A DNA stretch of 64,000 bases, taken from PALSA-612 sp963704335. GTDB lineage: Bacteria; Actinomycetota; Thermoleophilia; Gaiellales; Gaiellaceae. This document shows positions 41,283 to 49,756 of the stretch, in pieces (the first letter of the stretch is position 1; each line of letters opens with the position of its first letter). The stretch covers positions 2,108,001 to 2,172,000 of the forward strand of contig OY969889.1 in assembly GCA_963704335.1 (NCBI GenBank), written 5' to 3'. The translations under genes were made by a program, and so were the position numbers. A model generated the notes under the pieces. It was not told the DNA's origin. It made no database searches and saw only the letters and a list, made by a program, of their open reading frames with translations.

Positions 41283-43121
41283 TCACGGCCTTACCTTTTC
41301 CGGTGTAGCTGGATCCTCTCCGTTTAGGAGCCGCTCGTCCTTCCAAATCAGGGTCTTGGGTGCGTGGTGGCATTGATCGTGCCAGTGTCTTAGGTTCGCC
41401 ATCCACTCTTCGTCTTCGATCGCGTCCAAGATAACTTGCAGTCGGCAAATGCGAGAGTCCGAATCGGGCCCGTCAGATCCGAGCAGGGCGAGGAAGGCGT
41501 CGAGCTCAGTCGTATCTGCACCCACCTCTTGCTGACCGGCCCGATGTTTCACCCCTGAATAGGCATTCCTGAGGTCGGTCGCGGTATGGATGCCGTGCTC
41601 CTGCAGAATGCGAAGTCGATCCGTCCCGTTGCTTGCTTCGCCGTCTGCTCGATCACCGTTTGTGTGGCTTGTCCAGTTGCTTCCGTTGCCGCCCTCCTCG
41701 CCGTTTCCGCGCGCATCCGTCTGGCGCTTGACGTCGTTGACACTGGTCGCGACGTGGAGGAAGAGAATCGCTTGGTCGGTCCAGTAGACAAGTCGACCAA
41801 TGGGGATCCGCGTCTGCATCATCAACTCTGGCAAGTTGTGGTGCGCCAGCCCCTCGATGTTGCCCACCCCTTCCTCGACGAGTCGCGTCCGGTCATAGAT
41901 GTCGATGCCCTCGAGATCGGTCAGCGGGTAACGCTCGACGAGCGTAGACAGGCGGCCCGTCTTGCCCGCTACTCGCCGAGCAGTCTCTTGTAGGCGTACG
42001 AGCAGAGTTTCGGGGAGGACGCCGACAACAAAGGCAGCCACGAGCAGCGCCTCGTTGCTCGTCCCCGGGGACGCGAAGAGCTGCTCGAGGACCCAGGCAA
42101 AGATGACAGCGACAAAGATGCGCACGGTGACATGCGTGTAGGACTTCGGCCGGAGATCGGCGCGAAGGTACGAACGCAAGAGGTACTGGAGCGCGAAGAC
42201 GTACGCCCCGAGAAAGGCGAAGACGACTGGAGTTGCGTGGGGCTCGAAAAGCGCGAGGACTCCGGCGCCCGTGAGTGGCGTTTCTACTTCCGGATTCAAG
42301 AGGCAGAGGATCCAACCGATCGTGATGACAACCGTCGCAACCCAGACCGGCGCTCGCCGACCGGGTTGCGAGCGGCTGCCTTGGCGTCTTCCGGCTGTGG
42401 AGTCATCCTGACCGTAGAGCTCGTCCATCAGCGATCCGTAGCGTGCCCGTACGTCTGAAACCGTCCCGACACACGGGTCGAAGCGGAAGATGTCGCGCAC
42501 GAAGTTCCCGCGAAGCGTCTCGACCTTCATCCGGTCGAAGAGGAAATACAGGAGAGCAGGAAGGAGCGAGGCGATGGCGATGAGTACAGCCTGGAGCGTA
42601 CGTCCAATCAACGTGAGGTGATGGCGGCTGTCGACAGCCGTGGTCACGTCGCCGGCGAAATACACCGCGGAAGCGGGGGCAGCTATCCCGACTACCAGCA
42701 CAAGCAGCAGGGGCACCAGGAACTTCGGGATCGACCAGGTGCTGTTCTCCCACCGCCCTACAGCGAGGAGGATGAGGAGGACTACAGCAGCCGCAAGAAC
42801 AGCACCCCCTGCAAGCCAGTACCAATAACTCTCCACGACGATGCCCGCGATGAGATAGGGAGGAACCACCAATATGCAGAAGGCGAACAGGATCCACACG
42901 AGCTCACGGGGCTTCTCTGTATGGACATCGAGACCGACAATTCGCCGCTCTGCAAGCGCGCGAAAGGCGGCGCCGAAGGACTTCCACTCTTGTTGGTCGA
43001 GCGGGCGCACCTCGAGAGGTGCGAGGACAAACCTGTGATTTCCGTGCCCGCAAACGACTAGCTGGCTCGGCAACTGATTCGAGATGCGATTCGGGTCCGT
43101 CAGCTCAGGCTGATCAGGCAT
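41283..43121 (-). CDS. multi-pass membrane protein of unknown function, probably inserted
   Basis: 612 residues from ATG 43121, preceded by AGGAGGG. About seven membrane segments occupy residues 75-385 in three blocks (LVWILFAFCILVVPPYLIAG, FLVPLLLVLVVGIAAPA, PVVFAFLGAYVFALQYLL). The C-terminal 230 residues are soluble: LEGIDIYDRTRLVEEGVGNI and HHNLPELMMQTRIPIGRLVYW resemble a helix-hairpin-helix-like domain. I do not recognise the family. GC is visibly lower than that of its neighbours, and it lies between two copies of a gene 3' end. Confidence 0.8.
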   Translation of the reverse strand: MPDQPELTDPNRISNQLPSQLVVCGHGNHRFVLAPLEVRPLDQQEWKSFGAAFRALAERRIVGLDVHTEKPRELVWILFAFCILVVPPYLIAGIVVESYWYWLAGGAVLAAAVVLLILLAVGRWENSTWSIPKFLVPLLLVLVVGIAAPASAVYFAGDVTTAVDSRHHLTLIGRTLQAVLIAIASLLPALLYFLFDRMKVETLRGNFVRDIFRFDPCVGTVSDVRARYGSLMDELYGQDDSTAGRRQGSRSQPGRRAPVWVATVVITIGWILCLLNPEVETPLTGAGVLALFEPHATPVVFAFLGAYVFALQYLLRSYLRADLRPKSYTHVTVRIFVAVIFAWVLEQLFASPGTSNEALLVAAFVVGVLPETLLVRLQETARRVAGKTGRLSTLVERYPLTDLEGIDIYDRTRLVEEGVGNIEGLAHHNLPELMMQTRIPIGRLVYWTDQAILFLHVATSVNDVKRQTDARGNGEEGGNGSNWTSHTNGDRADGEASNGTDRLRILQEHGIHTATDLRNAYSGVKHRAGQQEVGADTTELDAFLALLGSDGPDSDSRICRLQVILDAIEDEEWMANLRHWHDQCHHAPKTLIWKDERLLNGEDPATPEKVRP

Positions 43122-43261
43122 GGCGCCCTCCTGCCGCAGATCCGTATCTCGGTCGTGATCGGCACGGAAGATTGGCACATACGTCACCAACCCGCAAGGG
43201 CTGAGCGACCTCGACAACGCCCAGCACGGCGCTCCGTCGCGTCAGTCGAACCGGCGCGGCG

Positions 43262-43292
43262 TTAGACGAGAGCCTGCTGCGAGATGAGGCCG
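43262..43292 (-). repeat. 3' end of the cyclic-2,3-DPG synthetase-type gene (right direct repeat)
   Basis: The last ten codons of the gene, matching the relic at 41249-41279 at 27 of 31 positions. Most differences are at codon third positions, as expected for diverged coding copies. Confidence 0.7.
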
Positions 43293-44602
43293 CGGTCGGC
43301 GAGGATCGACGCGAGGGTCGGCTCGCCTATCTCCTGCAGCCGGTAGCTCACGCGTAGCGCAGGGCGGTCGAAGTCGATCAAGCGGCGCAGGTCGATCGGC
43401 GTCCCGATCAGCACGAGCTCGGCGTCGGAGCGCGCGATCGTCGCGCGGAGCTCTTCGGTCTGCTCGTCTCCGTAGCCCATTGCGGGCAGCAACGTCCCGG
43501 TCTTCGGGTACTTCACGAACGTCTCGGCGATCGAGCCGACGGCGAACGGCCGCGGGTCCACGAGCGAGGCAGCTCCGTAGTCCTGGGCGGCGAGCACGGC
43601 CGCGCCGAACGTCATGTCGCCGTGCGTCAGCGTCGGCCCGTCCTCGATGCAGAGCACGCGCTTGCCGTGGATCTGGTCGCCGCCACCCTCGACCTCGATC
43701 GGCGAGGCGGCGAGCACGACCTGGGCCTTCGGGTTGTGCACGCGAATCGACGCCAGCACCTCGTCCACGGTGCCCTCAGGGGCGCTGTCCACCTTGTTGA
43801 CGATGCAGACGTCGGCCATGCGGAGGTTCGTCTCGCCGGGGTGGAAGCGGAGCTCGTGGCCGGGACGGTGAGGGTCGAGGATGACGAGTTGGAGATCAGG
43901 GCGGACGAACGGCGTGTCGTTGTTACCGCCCTCCCAGACGATTACGTCTGCCTCGTCCTCGGCGAGGTCGAGGATCTGCGCGTAGTCGATCCCTGCGAAG
44001 ACGATGTTCCCGGCGGCGATGTGCGGCTCGTACTCCTCTCGCTCTTCGATCGTGCAGTCGGCGGCGTCGAGATCCTCGTAGCGTGCGAAGCGCTGCGCGA
44101 CCTGCTTCGAGAGGTCGCCGTACGGCATGGGATGGCGGAGGACGGCGACGCGGTGACCGTCCGATCGGAGGATCTCCGTCACGCGACGGCTCGTCTGGCT
44201 CTTGCCGGCGCCGGTGCGGACGGCGCAGATGCCGACGCACGGCTTTCTCGACGGCAGCATGGTCTCCTGCGGCGCGACGAGCCGGAAATCTGCCCCAGCC
44301 GCGAGGGCGCGAGACGCGATGTGCATGACGTGCTCGTGCGAGACGTCGGAGTACGAGAACACGATCTCGTTGGCCTCGTGCTCGGCGATGATGTCCTCGA
44401 GCTCCGCCTCGGGCCGGATGGGGATGCCCACCGGATAGCGGTGCCCGGCCAGCTCGTACGGGTACACGCGGCCGTCGATGTTCGGGATCTGGGTGGCGGT
44501 GAACGCCACGACGTCATGCGCATCCGATTCGCGGAAGAGGACGTTGAAGTTGTGGAAGTCACGGCCGGCGGCGCCGACGATGACCACTCGCCTCGGTTCC
44601 AT
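43262..44602 (-). CDS. cyclic 2,3-diphosphoglycerate synthetase-like GTPase
   Basis: 446 residues from ATG 44602. VVIVGAAGRDFHNFNVLFRE opens the protein, and VGICAVRTGAGKSQTSRRV near residue 125 is the P-loop. VIVWEGGNNDTPFVRPDLQL and VNKVDSAPEGTV are conserved further on. Homologues in methanogens make cyclic 2,3-DPG, a thermoprotectant; bacterial members have no proven role. A TATGCT box lies 8 nt before the ATG, and a hydrolase-cyclase gene is divergent. Its last 30 bp are duplicated beyond the membrane gene downstream. Confidence 0.82.
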   Translation of the reverse strand: MEPRRVVIVGAAGRDFHNFNVLFRESDAHDVVAFTATQIPNIDGRVYPYELAGHRYPVGIPIRPEAELEDIIAEHEANEIVFSYSDVSHEHVMHIASRALAAGADFRLVAPQETMLPSRKPCVGICAVRTGAGKSQTSRRVTEILRSDGHRVAVLRHPMPYGDLSKQVAQRFARYEDLDAADCTIEEREEYEPHIAAGNIVFAGIDYAQILDLAEDEADVIVWEGGNNDTPFVRPDLQLVILDPHRPGHELRFHPGETNLRMADVCIVNKVDSAPEGTVDEVLASIRVHNPKAQVVLAASPIEVEGGGDQIHGKRVLCIEDGPTLTHGDMTFGAAVLAAQDYGAASLVDPRPFAVGSIAETFVKYPKTGTLLPAMGYGDEQTEELRATIARSDAELVLIGTPIDLRRLIDFDRPALRVSYRLQEIGEPTLASILADRGLISQQALV

Positions 44603-44610
44603 CGCGGCAG

Positions 44611-44616
44611 AGCATA
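44611..44616 (-). promoter_or_regulatory. -10 box TATGCT for the cyclic-DPG synthetase-type gene
   Basis: TATGCT ends 8 nt before the ATG at 44602. Confidence 0.4.
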
Positions 44617-44641
44617 TGCAGCGAGGGAGGACGGAACGCGC

Positions 44642-44647
44642 GAGACT
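44642..44647 (+). promoter_or_regulatory. -10-like box GAGACT for the hydrolase-cyclase gene
   Basis: GAGACT ends 7 nt before GTG 44655. This supports GTG 44655 over the earlier in-frame ATG at 44616. Confidence 0.35.
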
Positions 44648-44654
44648 ACGGCCC

Positions 44655-46007
44655 GTGCGTCCCGAAACCCTGTACGCACGGAGCGGAGAAGTCTCCATCG
44701 CCTACCAGGTGCTGGGAAGCGGGCCGTTCGACCTCGTCTACGTGCCGGGCTTCGTCTCGCACATCGAGCTCAGGTGGAACGTGCCGACCTTCGGTCGCGG
44801 GCTCGAGCAGCTCAGCACCTTCTCTCGGCTGCTCCTGTTCGACAAGCGCGGAACCGGCATGTCGGACCGCGTCGCCGGTGCGCCGACGCTCGAGGCGCGC
44901 ATGGACGACTTGCGCGCCGTCATGGATGCGGTCGGCTCGCGCCGCGCGGCCGTGTTCGGCGTCGCGGAAGGCGCGCCAATGAGCCTGCTCTTCGCAGCGA
45001 CGTATCCCGAGCGCACCGCAGCTCTCGTCCTTCGGGGCGGCTTTCCGCGCACGATGTGGGCCCCGGACTACCCGTGGGGCCGGACCGAAGAGCAGTACCA
45101 GCGCGACCTCGAGGCGGACCTGCGCCTGTACGCGCGGCGCGAAGAGGCCGTAGCGCAAGTGCGCACGATGCCGGGTTGGGAGGAGGAGGACCCGGCCGTG
45201 ATCGCCGACTACCTACGCTGGTCATCGAGCCCCGGGGCACTCGAGGCGCTCGCACGGATGAACAGGGAGATCGACGTTCGCCACGTGCTGCCGGCCATCC
45301 GCGTCCCGACGCTGATCGTGCACGGATCAGAGGATGTGGTCGTGCCCGCGGAGGCGGCCCGTTGGATGGCCGGTCGCATCCCGGGCGCGCGCTACGTCGA
45401 AGTCCCTGGCGCCGCGCATCTCCAGTTCGGCCGGAGCATGGACGCGGTCAATGCCGAGGTCGAGCGTTTCCTCACTCAGGTGTGGGAGCACGGCGACTGG
45501 GAGCAGGCCGAGCCGGATCGCGTGCTTGCGACGGTGCTGTTCACGGACATCGTCCGCGCAAGCGAGCGCGCCGTCGAGCTCGGCGACCGAGGCTGGCGCG
45601 AGCTGCTTGAGCGCCATCACGAGACCGTCCGCGGCCAGCTCGCGCGCTTCCGCGGCCAGGAGGTAGATACGGCAGGGGACGGGTTCTTTGCCTCGTTCGA
45701 CGGGCCCGCACGGGCCGTCCGCTGTGCGAGCGCGATCGTCGACGGCCTCAAGGAGCTGGGTCTGGACGTGCGGGCGGGGCTCCACACGGGCGAGTGCGAG
45801 ATCATGGACGGCAAGGTTGCGGGGATCGCGGTCCACACCGGAGCGCGTGTTGCCTCACAGGCCGAGGCGGGGGAGGTGCTCGTGTCGAGCACCGTCAAGG
45901 ATCTCGTCGCCGGCTCCGGTATCGCATTCGCCGACCGCGGCACTCACGAGCTGAAGGGCGTGCCCGGGGAATGGCACTTGTTTGCAGTGGATAGAGTCAC
46001 CGCATGA
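44655..46007 (+). CDS. adenylate/guanylate cyclase with N-terminal alpha/beta-hydrolase domain
   Basis: 450 residues from GTG 44655. Residues 1-265 are an alpha/beta hydrolase: PETLYARSGEVSIAYQVLG, LFDKRGTGMSDRV, FGVAEGAPMSLLFA (the nucleophile position reads GVAEG rather than GxSxG) and the DVVVPAEAARWMAG block. Residues 290-450 are a class III cyclase: TVLFTDIVRASE with a metal aspartate, DTAGDGFFASF and RAGLHTGECE. The substrate lysine is replaced by aspartate, as in many actinobacterial fusions. It likely makes a cyclic nucleotide in response to a bound ligand. It overlaps ferritin by 4 bp. Confidence 0.88.
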   Translation: MRPETLYARSGEVSIAYQVLGSGPFDLVYVPGFVSHIELRWNVPTFGRGLEQLSTFSRLLLFDKRGTGMSDRVAGAPTLEARMDDLRAVMDAVGSRRAAVFGVAEGAPMSLLFAATYPERTAALVLRGGFPRTMWAPDYPWGRTEEQYQRDLEADLRLYARREEAVAQVRTMPGWEEEDPAVIADYLRWSSSPGALEALARMNREIDVRHVLPAIRVPTLIVHGSEDVVVPAEAARWMAGRIPGARYVEVPGAAHLQFGRSMDAVNAEVERFLTQVWEHGDWEQAEPDRVLATVLFTDIVRASERAVELGDRGWRELLERHHETVRGQLARFRGQEVDTAGDGFFASFDGPARAVRCASAIVDGLKELGLDVRAGLHTGECEIMDGKVAGIAVHTGARVASQAEAGEVLVSSTVKDLVAGSGIAFADRGTHELKGVPGEWHLFAVDRVTA

Positions 46008-46531
46008 GCACGTTCCCGGCAGTTGTGAACGAGCAGATCGGCCACGAGTTCGCGGCCTCGCAGCAGTACGTGGCCATCGCCGCGTACTACGACGGCGAGA
46101 CGCTCCCGCAGCTCGCGGCGCACTTCTACCGCCAGGCGGTCGAGGAGCGTAACCACGCCATGATCCTCGTCCAGTACCTGCTCGACGCGAACGAGGATGT
46201 CACAATCCCCGGTGTCGAGGCACCGAAGACGTCCTTCGGCGACGTCGTGGAGCCCGTCCGCCTCGCGCTCGATCAGGAGAAGACCGTCACGGAGCAGATC
46301 GCCGCCCTCGTAGCGCTCGCCCGCGACGAAGGGGAGCTTGTCGGCGAGCAGTTCCTCCACTGGTTCCTCCAGGAGCAGCGCGAAGAGGTATCGAGCATGT
46401 CCGACCTGCTCGCGATCGTCGAGCGCGGCAAGGACAACCTGCTGCTCGTCGAGGAGTACCTCAGCCGGCAGAGCAGCGACGAGAATCCGCTCGAGGCGGG
46501 CGCTCCGCCTGCAGCGGGCGGCGCCCTTTAG
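46004..46531 (+). CDS. ferritin
   Basis: 175 residues. VVNEQIGHEFAASQQYVAIAAYY and FYRQAVEERNHAMILVQYLLDANE carry the ferroxidase glutamates and histidine (EERNH), and FLQEQREEVSSMSDLL completes the four-helix site. It lacks the bacterioferritin heme motif and the ferritin-like domain is of the FtnA type with a short C-terminal extension. It stores iron as ferric mineral. It starts inside the stop of the cyclase gene and ends 8 bp before the next gene. Confidence 0.9.
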   Translation: MSTFPAVVNEQIGHEFAASQQYVAIAAYYDGETLPQLAAHFYRQAVEERNHAMILVQYLLDANEDVTIPGVEAPKTSFGDVVEPVRLALDQEKTVTEQIAALVALARDEGELVGEQFLHWFLQEQREEVSSMSDLLAIVERGKDNLLLVEEYLSRQSSDENPLEAGAPPAAGGAL

Positions 46532-46538
46532 CTCGGCG

Positions 46539-47045
46539 TTGGACGATCTCGCAGCGCAGCAGCTGTCTGCGCTTGGACGTGTGGGCCAACGCCTCAGTGA
46601 GGCCGGCATTGCCTACTGGTTGTTCGGCGGGTGGGCCGTCGATTTCTATGCAGGCTCGGTCACGAGAGCTCACGACGATCTCGACGCCGCCGTCTGGCTG
46701 GACGACCTACCGCGGATCGCGGCGATCCTGGAAGAAGAGGGCTGGCACCACGCGCCAGAAGACGACGAAGACGGCGGGACGGGCTACGAGCAGGGGCCCG
46801 TGCGGTTCGAGCTCACGTACCTCGTGCGCGGCGACGACGGAGGCACGTATACGCCGATGAGCCATGGACAGGCCAGGTGGTCCGATGAGGCGCTCGCGAA
46901 CGACGTGCGCGAGCTCGACGGCGTGAGCGCCAGGCTCATCGCACTTGCGCCGCTCATGCGAGGAAAGTCGTCGCCGCGCGACGATCCTGAAGAAGCAGCG
47001 AAGGACCGCGCCGACTTCAGAGAGTTGTCCCGGCTCGGTGGCTAG
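46539..47045 (+). CDS. nucleotidyltransferase-superfamily protein (aminoglycoside/lincosamide adenylyltransferase-like)
   Basis: 168 residues from a TTG start, 8 bp after ferritin. YWLFGGWAVDFYAGSVTRAHDDLDAAVWL carries the GGWAxD and TRxHxDxD features of the small nucleotidyltransferase fold, with the metal-binding aspartates in HDDLD. Relatives include adenylyltransferases acting on aminoglycosides and lincosamides, but many members have no resistance role. The substrate is not known. It is convergent with the DUF4239-like gene by 4 bp. Confidence 0.75.
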   Translation: MDDLAAQQLSALGRVGQRLSEAGIAYWLFGGWAVDFYAGSVTRAHDDLDAAVWLDDLPRIAAILEEEGWHHAPEDDEDGGTGYEQGPVRFELTYLVRGDDGGTYTPMSHGQARWSDEALANDVRELDGVSARLIALAPLMRGKSSPRDDPEEAAKDRADFRELSRLGG

Positions 47046-47836
47046 CCGCCGGGGCCTGCGGCGGCCGGCGGAAGCTCCATCGAAGCACGGAGCGCCTTGA
47101 GGGGTGCGTCGGGGACCTCGATCAGGCCCCGGGTGGGCCGGTCGAGGTCGAAGGTGACGAGGAGGAGGAGCGTCACCAGCGCGGCCGCCAGGAGCACGGT
47201 GATCGGCCCTCGACCGAGAATGGCCATGTAGAGCGCGAGGAGCCCTAGTGCGATGCCGGCGCCGAACACTTCGAGCACGAGCACCGACCCAGGCACACGG
47301 TTGTTGAGCGCGGATACGCGCACTGTCTGCATGTCGATCATCGTGTTCAACGTCTCTACGTAGAGGCGGGGAGCGCTCGCCGTTGGTGCCGCGGCCAGCG
47401 CTTCACCAGCCCCGCGCCAGAGGAGACGCTGGATCTCGTCGCCTTCGGCGATCGTCGTTCGGAACACCTCTGTGGTCGGCACCTCGCTCGACAGCCTGAG
47501 GCTCACGTCGGTGTAGCGCGCGAGGAGATCGAGCGACTGGCTTCGGACGGGCTCGGCGAGCGTTTGTGCCCGTAGATAGGTCGTGCCGATCGCATTGGCG
47601 TCGTCCACGACGGCCGCCCGCCGGGAGTCGTGCCGGTCGACCGCCATCGTCAGGCTGAACGCGAGGATCAGCCCCACGAGCGCGAGTAGCGCTGCCTGGA
47701 CGGCTCCGACAGGCTCCCGGAGCGTCTCGTGGTGCCTCCGCAACGCCCGCCCGATCAGGAGGCCGAGCGCTGCGAAACCGAAGACCACTGCGGCGATGGT
47801 GAGCGCGAGTTCCCAGCTGGCGAGCCTGAAGAACAC
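47042..47836 (-). CDS. DUF4239-like membrane protein
   Basis: 264 residues from GTG with four membrane segments at residues 8-28, 44-64, 183-203 and 210-230. The pattern DRPTRGLIEVPDAPLKALRASM near the C-terminus and the long soluble loop between the two helix pairs match bestrophin-like DUF4239 proteins. Its function is unknown; the related bestrophins are anion channels. A TAGTCT box ends 9 nt before the GTG and overlaps the TAG stop of the peptidase gene upstream. Confidence 0.65.
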   Translation of the reverse strand: MFFRLASWELALTIAAVVFGFAALGLLIGRALRRHHETLREPVGAVQAALLALVGLILAFSLTMAVDRHDSRRAAVVDDANAIGTTYLRAQTLAEPVRSQSLDLLARYTDVSLRLSSEVPTTEVFRTTIAEGDEIQRLLWRGAGEALAAAPTASAPRLYVETLNTMIDMQTVRVSALNNRVPGSVLVLEVFGAGIALGLLALYMAILGRGPITVLLAAALVTLLLLVTFDLDRPTRGLIEVPDAPLKALRASMELPPAAAGPGG

Positions 47837-47845
47837 GCCGCGAGG

Positions 47846-47851
47846 AGACTA
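47846..47851 (-). promoter_or_regulatory. -10 box TAGTCT for the DUF4239-like gene
   Basis: TAGTCT ends 9 nt before GTG 47836; its first three bases are the stop codon of the gene upstream. Confidence 0.35.
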
Positions 47852-49339
47852 CGCGAGCATTTCGCGGGCGCGCTCGGCGACCGCGGCCATCTCGATGCCG
47901 GCGCCGGTGACGTCGGCCAGCATCTCGTCGGCAGTCGGCTCCTGACCGAGCGACCACAGCTCCTGCAGCAGCGAGCCGGCCTGCTTCTTCGAGAACCAGT
48001 CGTAGCCGAACTTCGTGCAGAGATGGAACCGCATCTGGGCCTCGAAAGCCCAGGAGCGCAGGTATTCGGTGCAATAGAACCCTGGGTCGACGTCGAACAG
48101 CCAGTCCGACGGGTCTGGCTCCACCTTCAGCGCGCCGCCGAGGATCTCGACGTAGCGCGACCGCATCGACTCGATGTCGTCCGTGAGGTAGAGCTCGAGC
48201 TCGTAGAGCAGCTTCGCCGAGTAGCGACGCAGGAACCAGAGCTCCTGGGCGGCGCTCTCGGCCGTGAAACTCTTCGGATCCGGGAACGAAAGCCGACGGT
48301 CGAGCCAGGTCGGATCGTTGACGAGGTGGTCGAACAGCGTGGCCCAGCCCTCCGTGACCGCGTTGTCGCCCAGCCGGCGCGCCTCCATCGACAGATCCGC
48401 CGACGTGAGCGCGAAGTGCTCCGTGTGCCCGGCCTCGTGGAAGAGTGCGCGCCAGTCGTCGACACCGCCGATCGGCTGGATGACGAGCACGACCCGGTCC
48501 GGAACCTCGATCGGCGCGCAGAAGGCACGCGGCGACTTCTTCTCGCGTGCCTCGACGTCGAGCTCGACGTTCTTCTGCGCCCGGATGTCCACGCCGAGAT
48601 CGTTCAGCGTCGACTCGAGCGCCGGCAACATCGCGTCGGCGGTGAACTGCTCGTCCCACTCGGCCGCGCGGAAGAGCCGTGGGATGTCCCAGCGCTCCGC
48701 CTCGTCGAGCGAGATGCCGAGGCGCTCTCGCAGCAGCGGCTCGATCGTCTCCTCGAACAGGCTCTCAGTGTCGGCGAGGACGGCGCGGCACTGGTCGGCG
48801 AGCTCGTCGAGCTTGAAGCCGAAGCGGCGGTGCAGCTCGACGGCGTCGGGCGCGCCGAGATCCTTCACCGCCTGCAGCGTGACTTCCGCCGACTCGCGGT
48901 AGACCGGATTCAGGTGCTCCTCGGTCAGCTCGTTTCGCGCCTGCTCGAGCGCTCGCCGCTTGTCGCGGTCGGGCTCGTTTGCCATCACCGGCCGCAGCAT
49001 GCGGAAGCCGACCTGCTCGCCGTTCACGTCCGCCTCTAGCGACGCTTCGAGCGCGGCGATCTGCTCGGCGTGCTTCTTCGTGAGGTTGCCGAGATACTCG
49101 GAGCAGCCGAAGTGCCAGAGCTCGCGGACGGTTCGATCGCCGTCCACCGAAGCGCCCAGCGCAGTCGCGTTCTCCACCGACGTCAGCTCGGGATAGCGGT
49201 CGTAGATCTCCGCGATGTCGAGCGAGTCCTTGTGACCCGCGTAGTGCATGTACCACTCGTCCATCAGCTCAGCGAGGAAGCGGTCGGCCTTCTGGCGGAT
49301 GGTTGTGAGCTCGGCGCTCGTGAGCGGCTCGGTCGGCAT
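47849..49339 (-). CDS. M3-like zinc metallopeptidase
   Basis: 496 residues from ATG 49339. ALFHEAGHTEHFALTSADL has the HExxH zinc motif near residue 305, and TEGWATLFDHLV supplies the downstream glutamate. The rest is helical, with CTEYLRSWAFEAQMRFHLCTKFG near the end. It is soluble and resembles oligopeptidases of the M3/M32 kind, which trim peptides in the cytoplasm. A TATCCT box ends 7 nt before the ATG and overlaps the yjbQ box on the other strand. Confidence 0.8.
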   Translation of the reverse strand: MPTEPLTSAELTTIRQKADRFLAELMDEWYMHYAGHKDSLDIAEIYDRYPELTSVENATALGASVDGDRTVRELWHFGCSEYLGNLTKKHAEQIAALEASLEADVNGEQVGFRMLRPVMANEPDRDKRRALEQARNELTEEHLNPVYRESAEVTLQAVKDLGAPDAVELHRRFGFKLDELADQCRAVLADTESLFEETIEPLLRERLGISLDEAERWDIPRLFRAAEWDEQFTADAMLPALESTLNDLGVDIRAQKNVELDVEAREKKSPRAFCAPIEVPDRVVLVIQPIGGVDDWRALFHEAGHTEHFALTSADLSMEARRLGDNAVTEGWATLFDHLVNDPTWLDRRLSFPDPKSFTAESAAQELWFLRRYSAKLLYELELYLTDDIESMRSRYVEILGGALKVEPDPSDWLFDVDPGFYCTEYLRSWAFEAQMRFHLCTKFGYDWFSKKQAGSLLQELWSLGQEPTADEMLADVTGAGIEMAAVAERAREMLA

Positions 49340-49345
49340 TCGGCG

Positions 49346-49351
49346 TAGGAT
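49346..49351 (+). promoter_or_regulatory. -10 box TAGGAT for yjbQ
   Basis: TAGGAT ends 6 nt before GTG 49358. The overlapping box on the minus strand serves the peptidase gene, so the 18 bp between start codons hold both promoters' -10 elements. Confidence 0.5.
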
Positions 49352-49352
49352 A
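49347..49352 (-). promoter_or_regulatory. -10 box TATCCT for the M3-like peptidase
   Basis: TATCCT ends 7 nt before ATG 49339 and shares five base pairs with the yjbQ box. Confidence 0.5.
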
Positions 49353-49357
49353 ACCAC

Positions 49358-49756
49358 GTGAGGGAGATCGCCATCCGCACCGCACGGCGGACGCAGCTGG
49401 TCGAGATCACGGAGGACGTCCAGAGCGCCGTCGAGGGCATGAATGGCGCCTCGGCCGTGCTCGTCTACGTGCCGCACACGACCGCGGGCGTGACGGTGAA
49501 CGAGCGAGCCGACCCGATGGTGGCGCGCGACTTCGAGACAGCGCTCGAGAAGATCGTCGACGACGGCTGGACGTGGAAGCACATCGAGCTCGGCGAGGAA
49601 AACGCGCCCTCCCACATCCGCGCCTCGCTCATGAGCCCACAGGTGCTCGTGCCGCTCGACGACGGCAAGCTGGCGCTCGGCACCTGGCAGGGCGTCTTCT
49701 TCTGCGAGTTCGACGGGCCTCGCGACCGCAAGGTCTACGTCACGCCCCTTCAGTAG
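49358..49756 (+). CDS. yjbQ: YjbQ (UPF0047) family protein
   Basis: 132 residues from GTG. EITEDVQSAVEGMNGASAVL, YVPHTTAGVTVNERADP and the tail GTWQGVFFCEFDGPRDRKVYV match YjbQ. E. coli YjbQ has weak thiamine phosphate synthase activity, but the physiological role is unsettled. The conserved HTTAG loop and the C-terminal Q-G-x-F strand are intact. The stop TAG overlaps the GTG start of rlmD by one base. Confidence 0.9.
   Translation: MREIAIRTARRTQLVEITEDVQSAVEGMNGASAVLVYVPHTTAGVTVNERADPMVARDFETALEKIVDDGWTWKHIELGEENAPSHIRASLMSPQVLVPLDDGKLALGTWQGVFFCEFDGPRDRKVYVTPLQ

Noticed and set aside
41242..41448. Minus-strand frame ending in a basic KGKAVKPASSPGKRSSKH tail
   Set aside because: It overlaps the 3' end of the membrane gene in another frame and has no conserved core; the relic gene end in a third frame explains part of this DNA better.
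46539..47045. Calling the nucleotidyltransferase an antibiotic-resistance gene
   Set aside because: The fold is clear, but many chromosomal members act on other substrates and nothing mobile is nearby.
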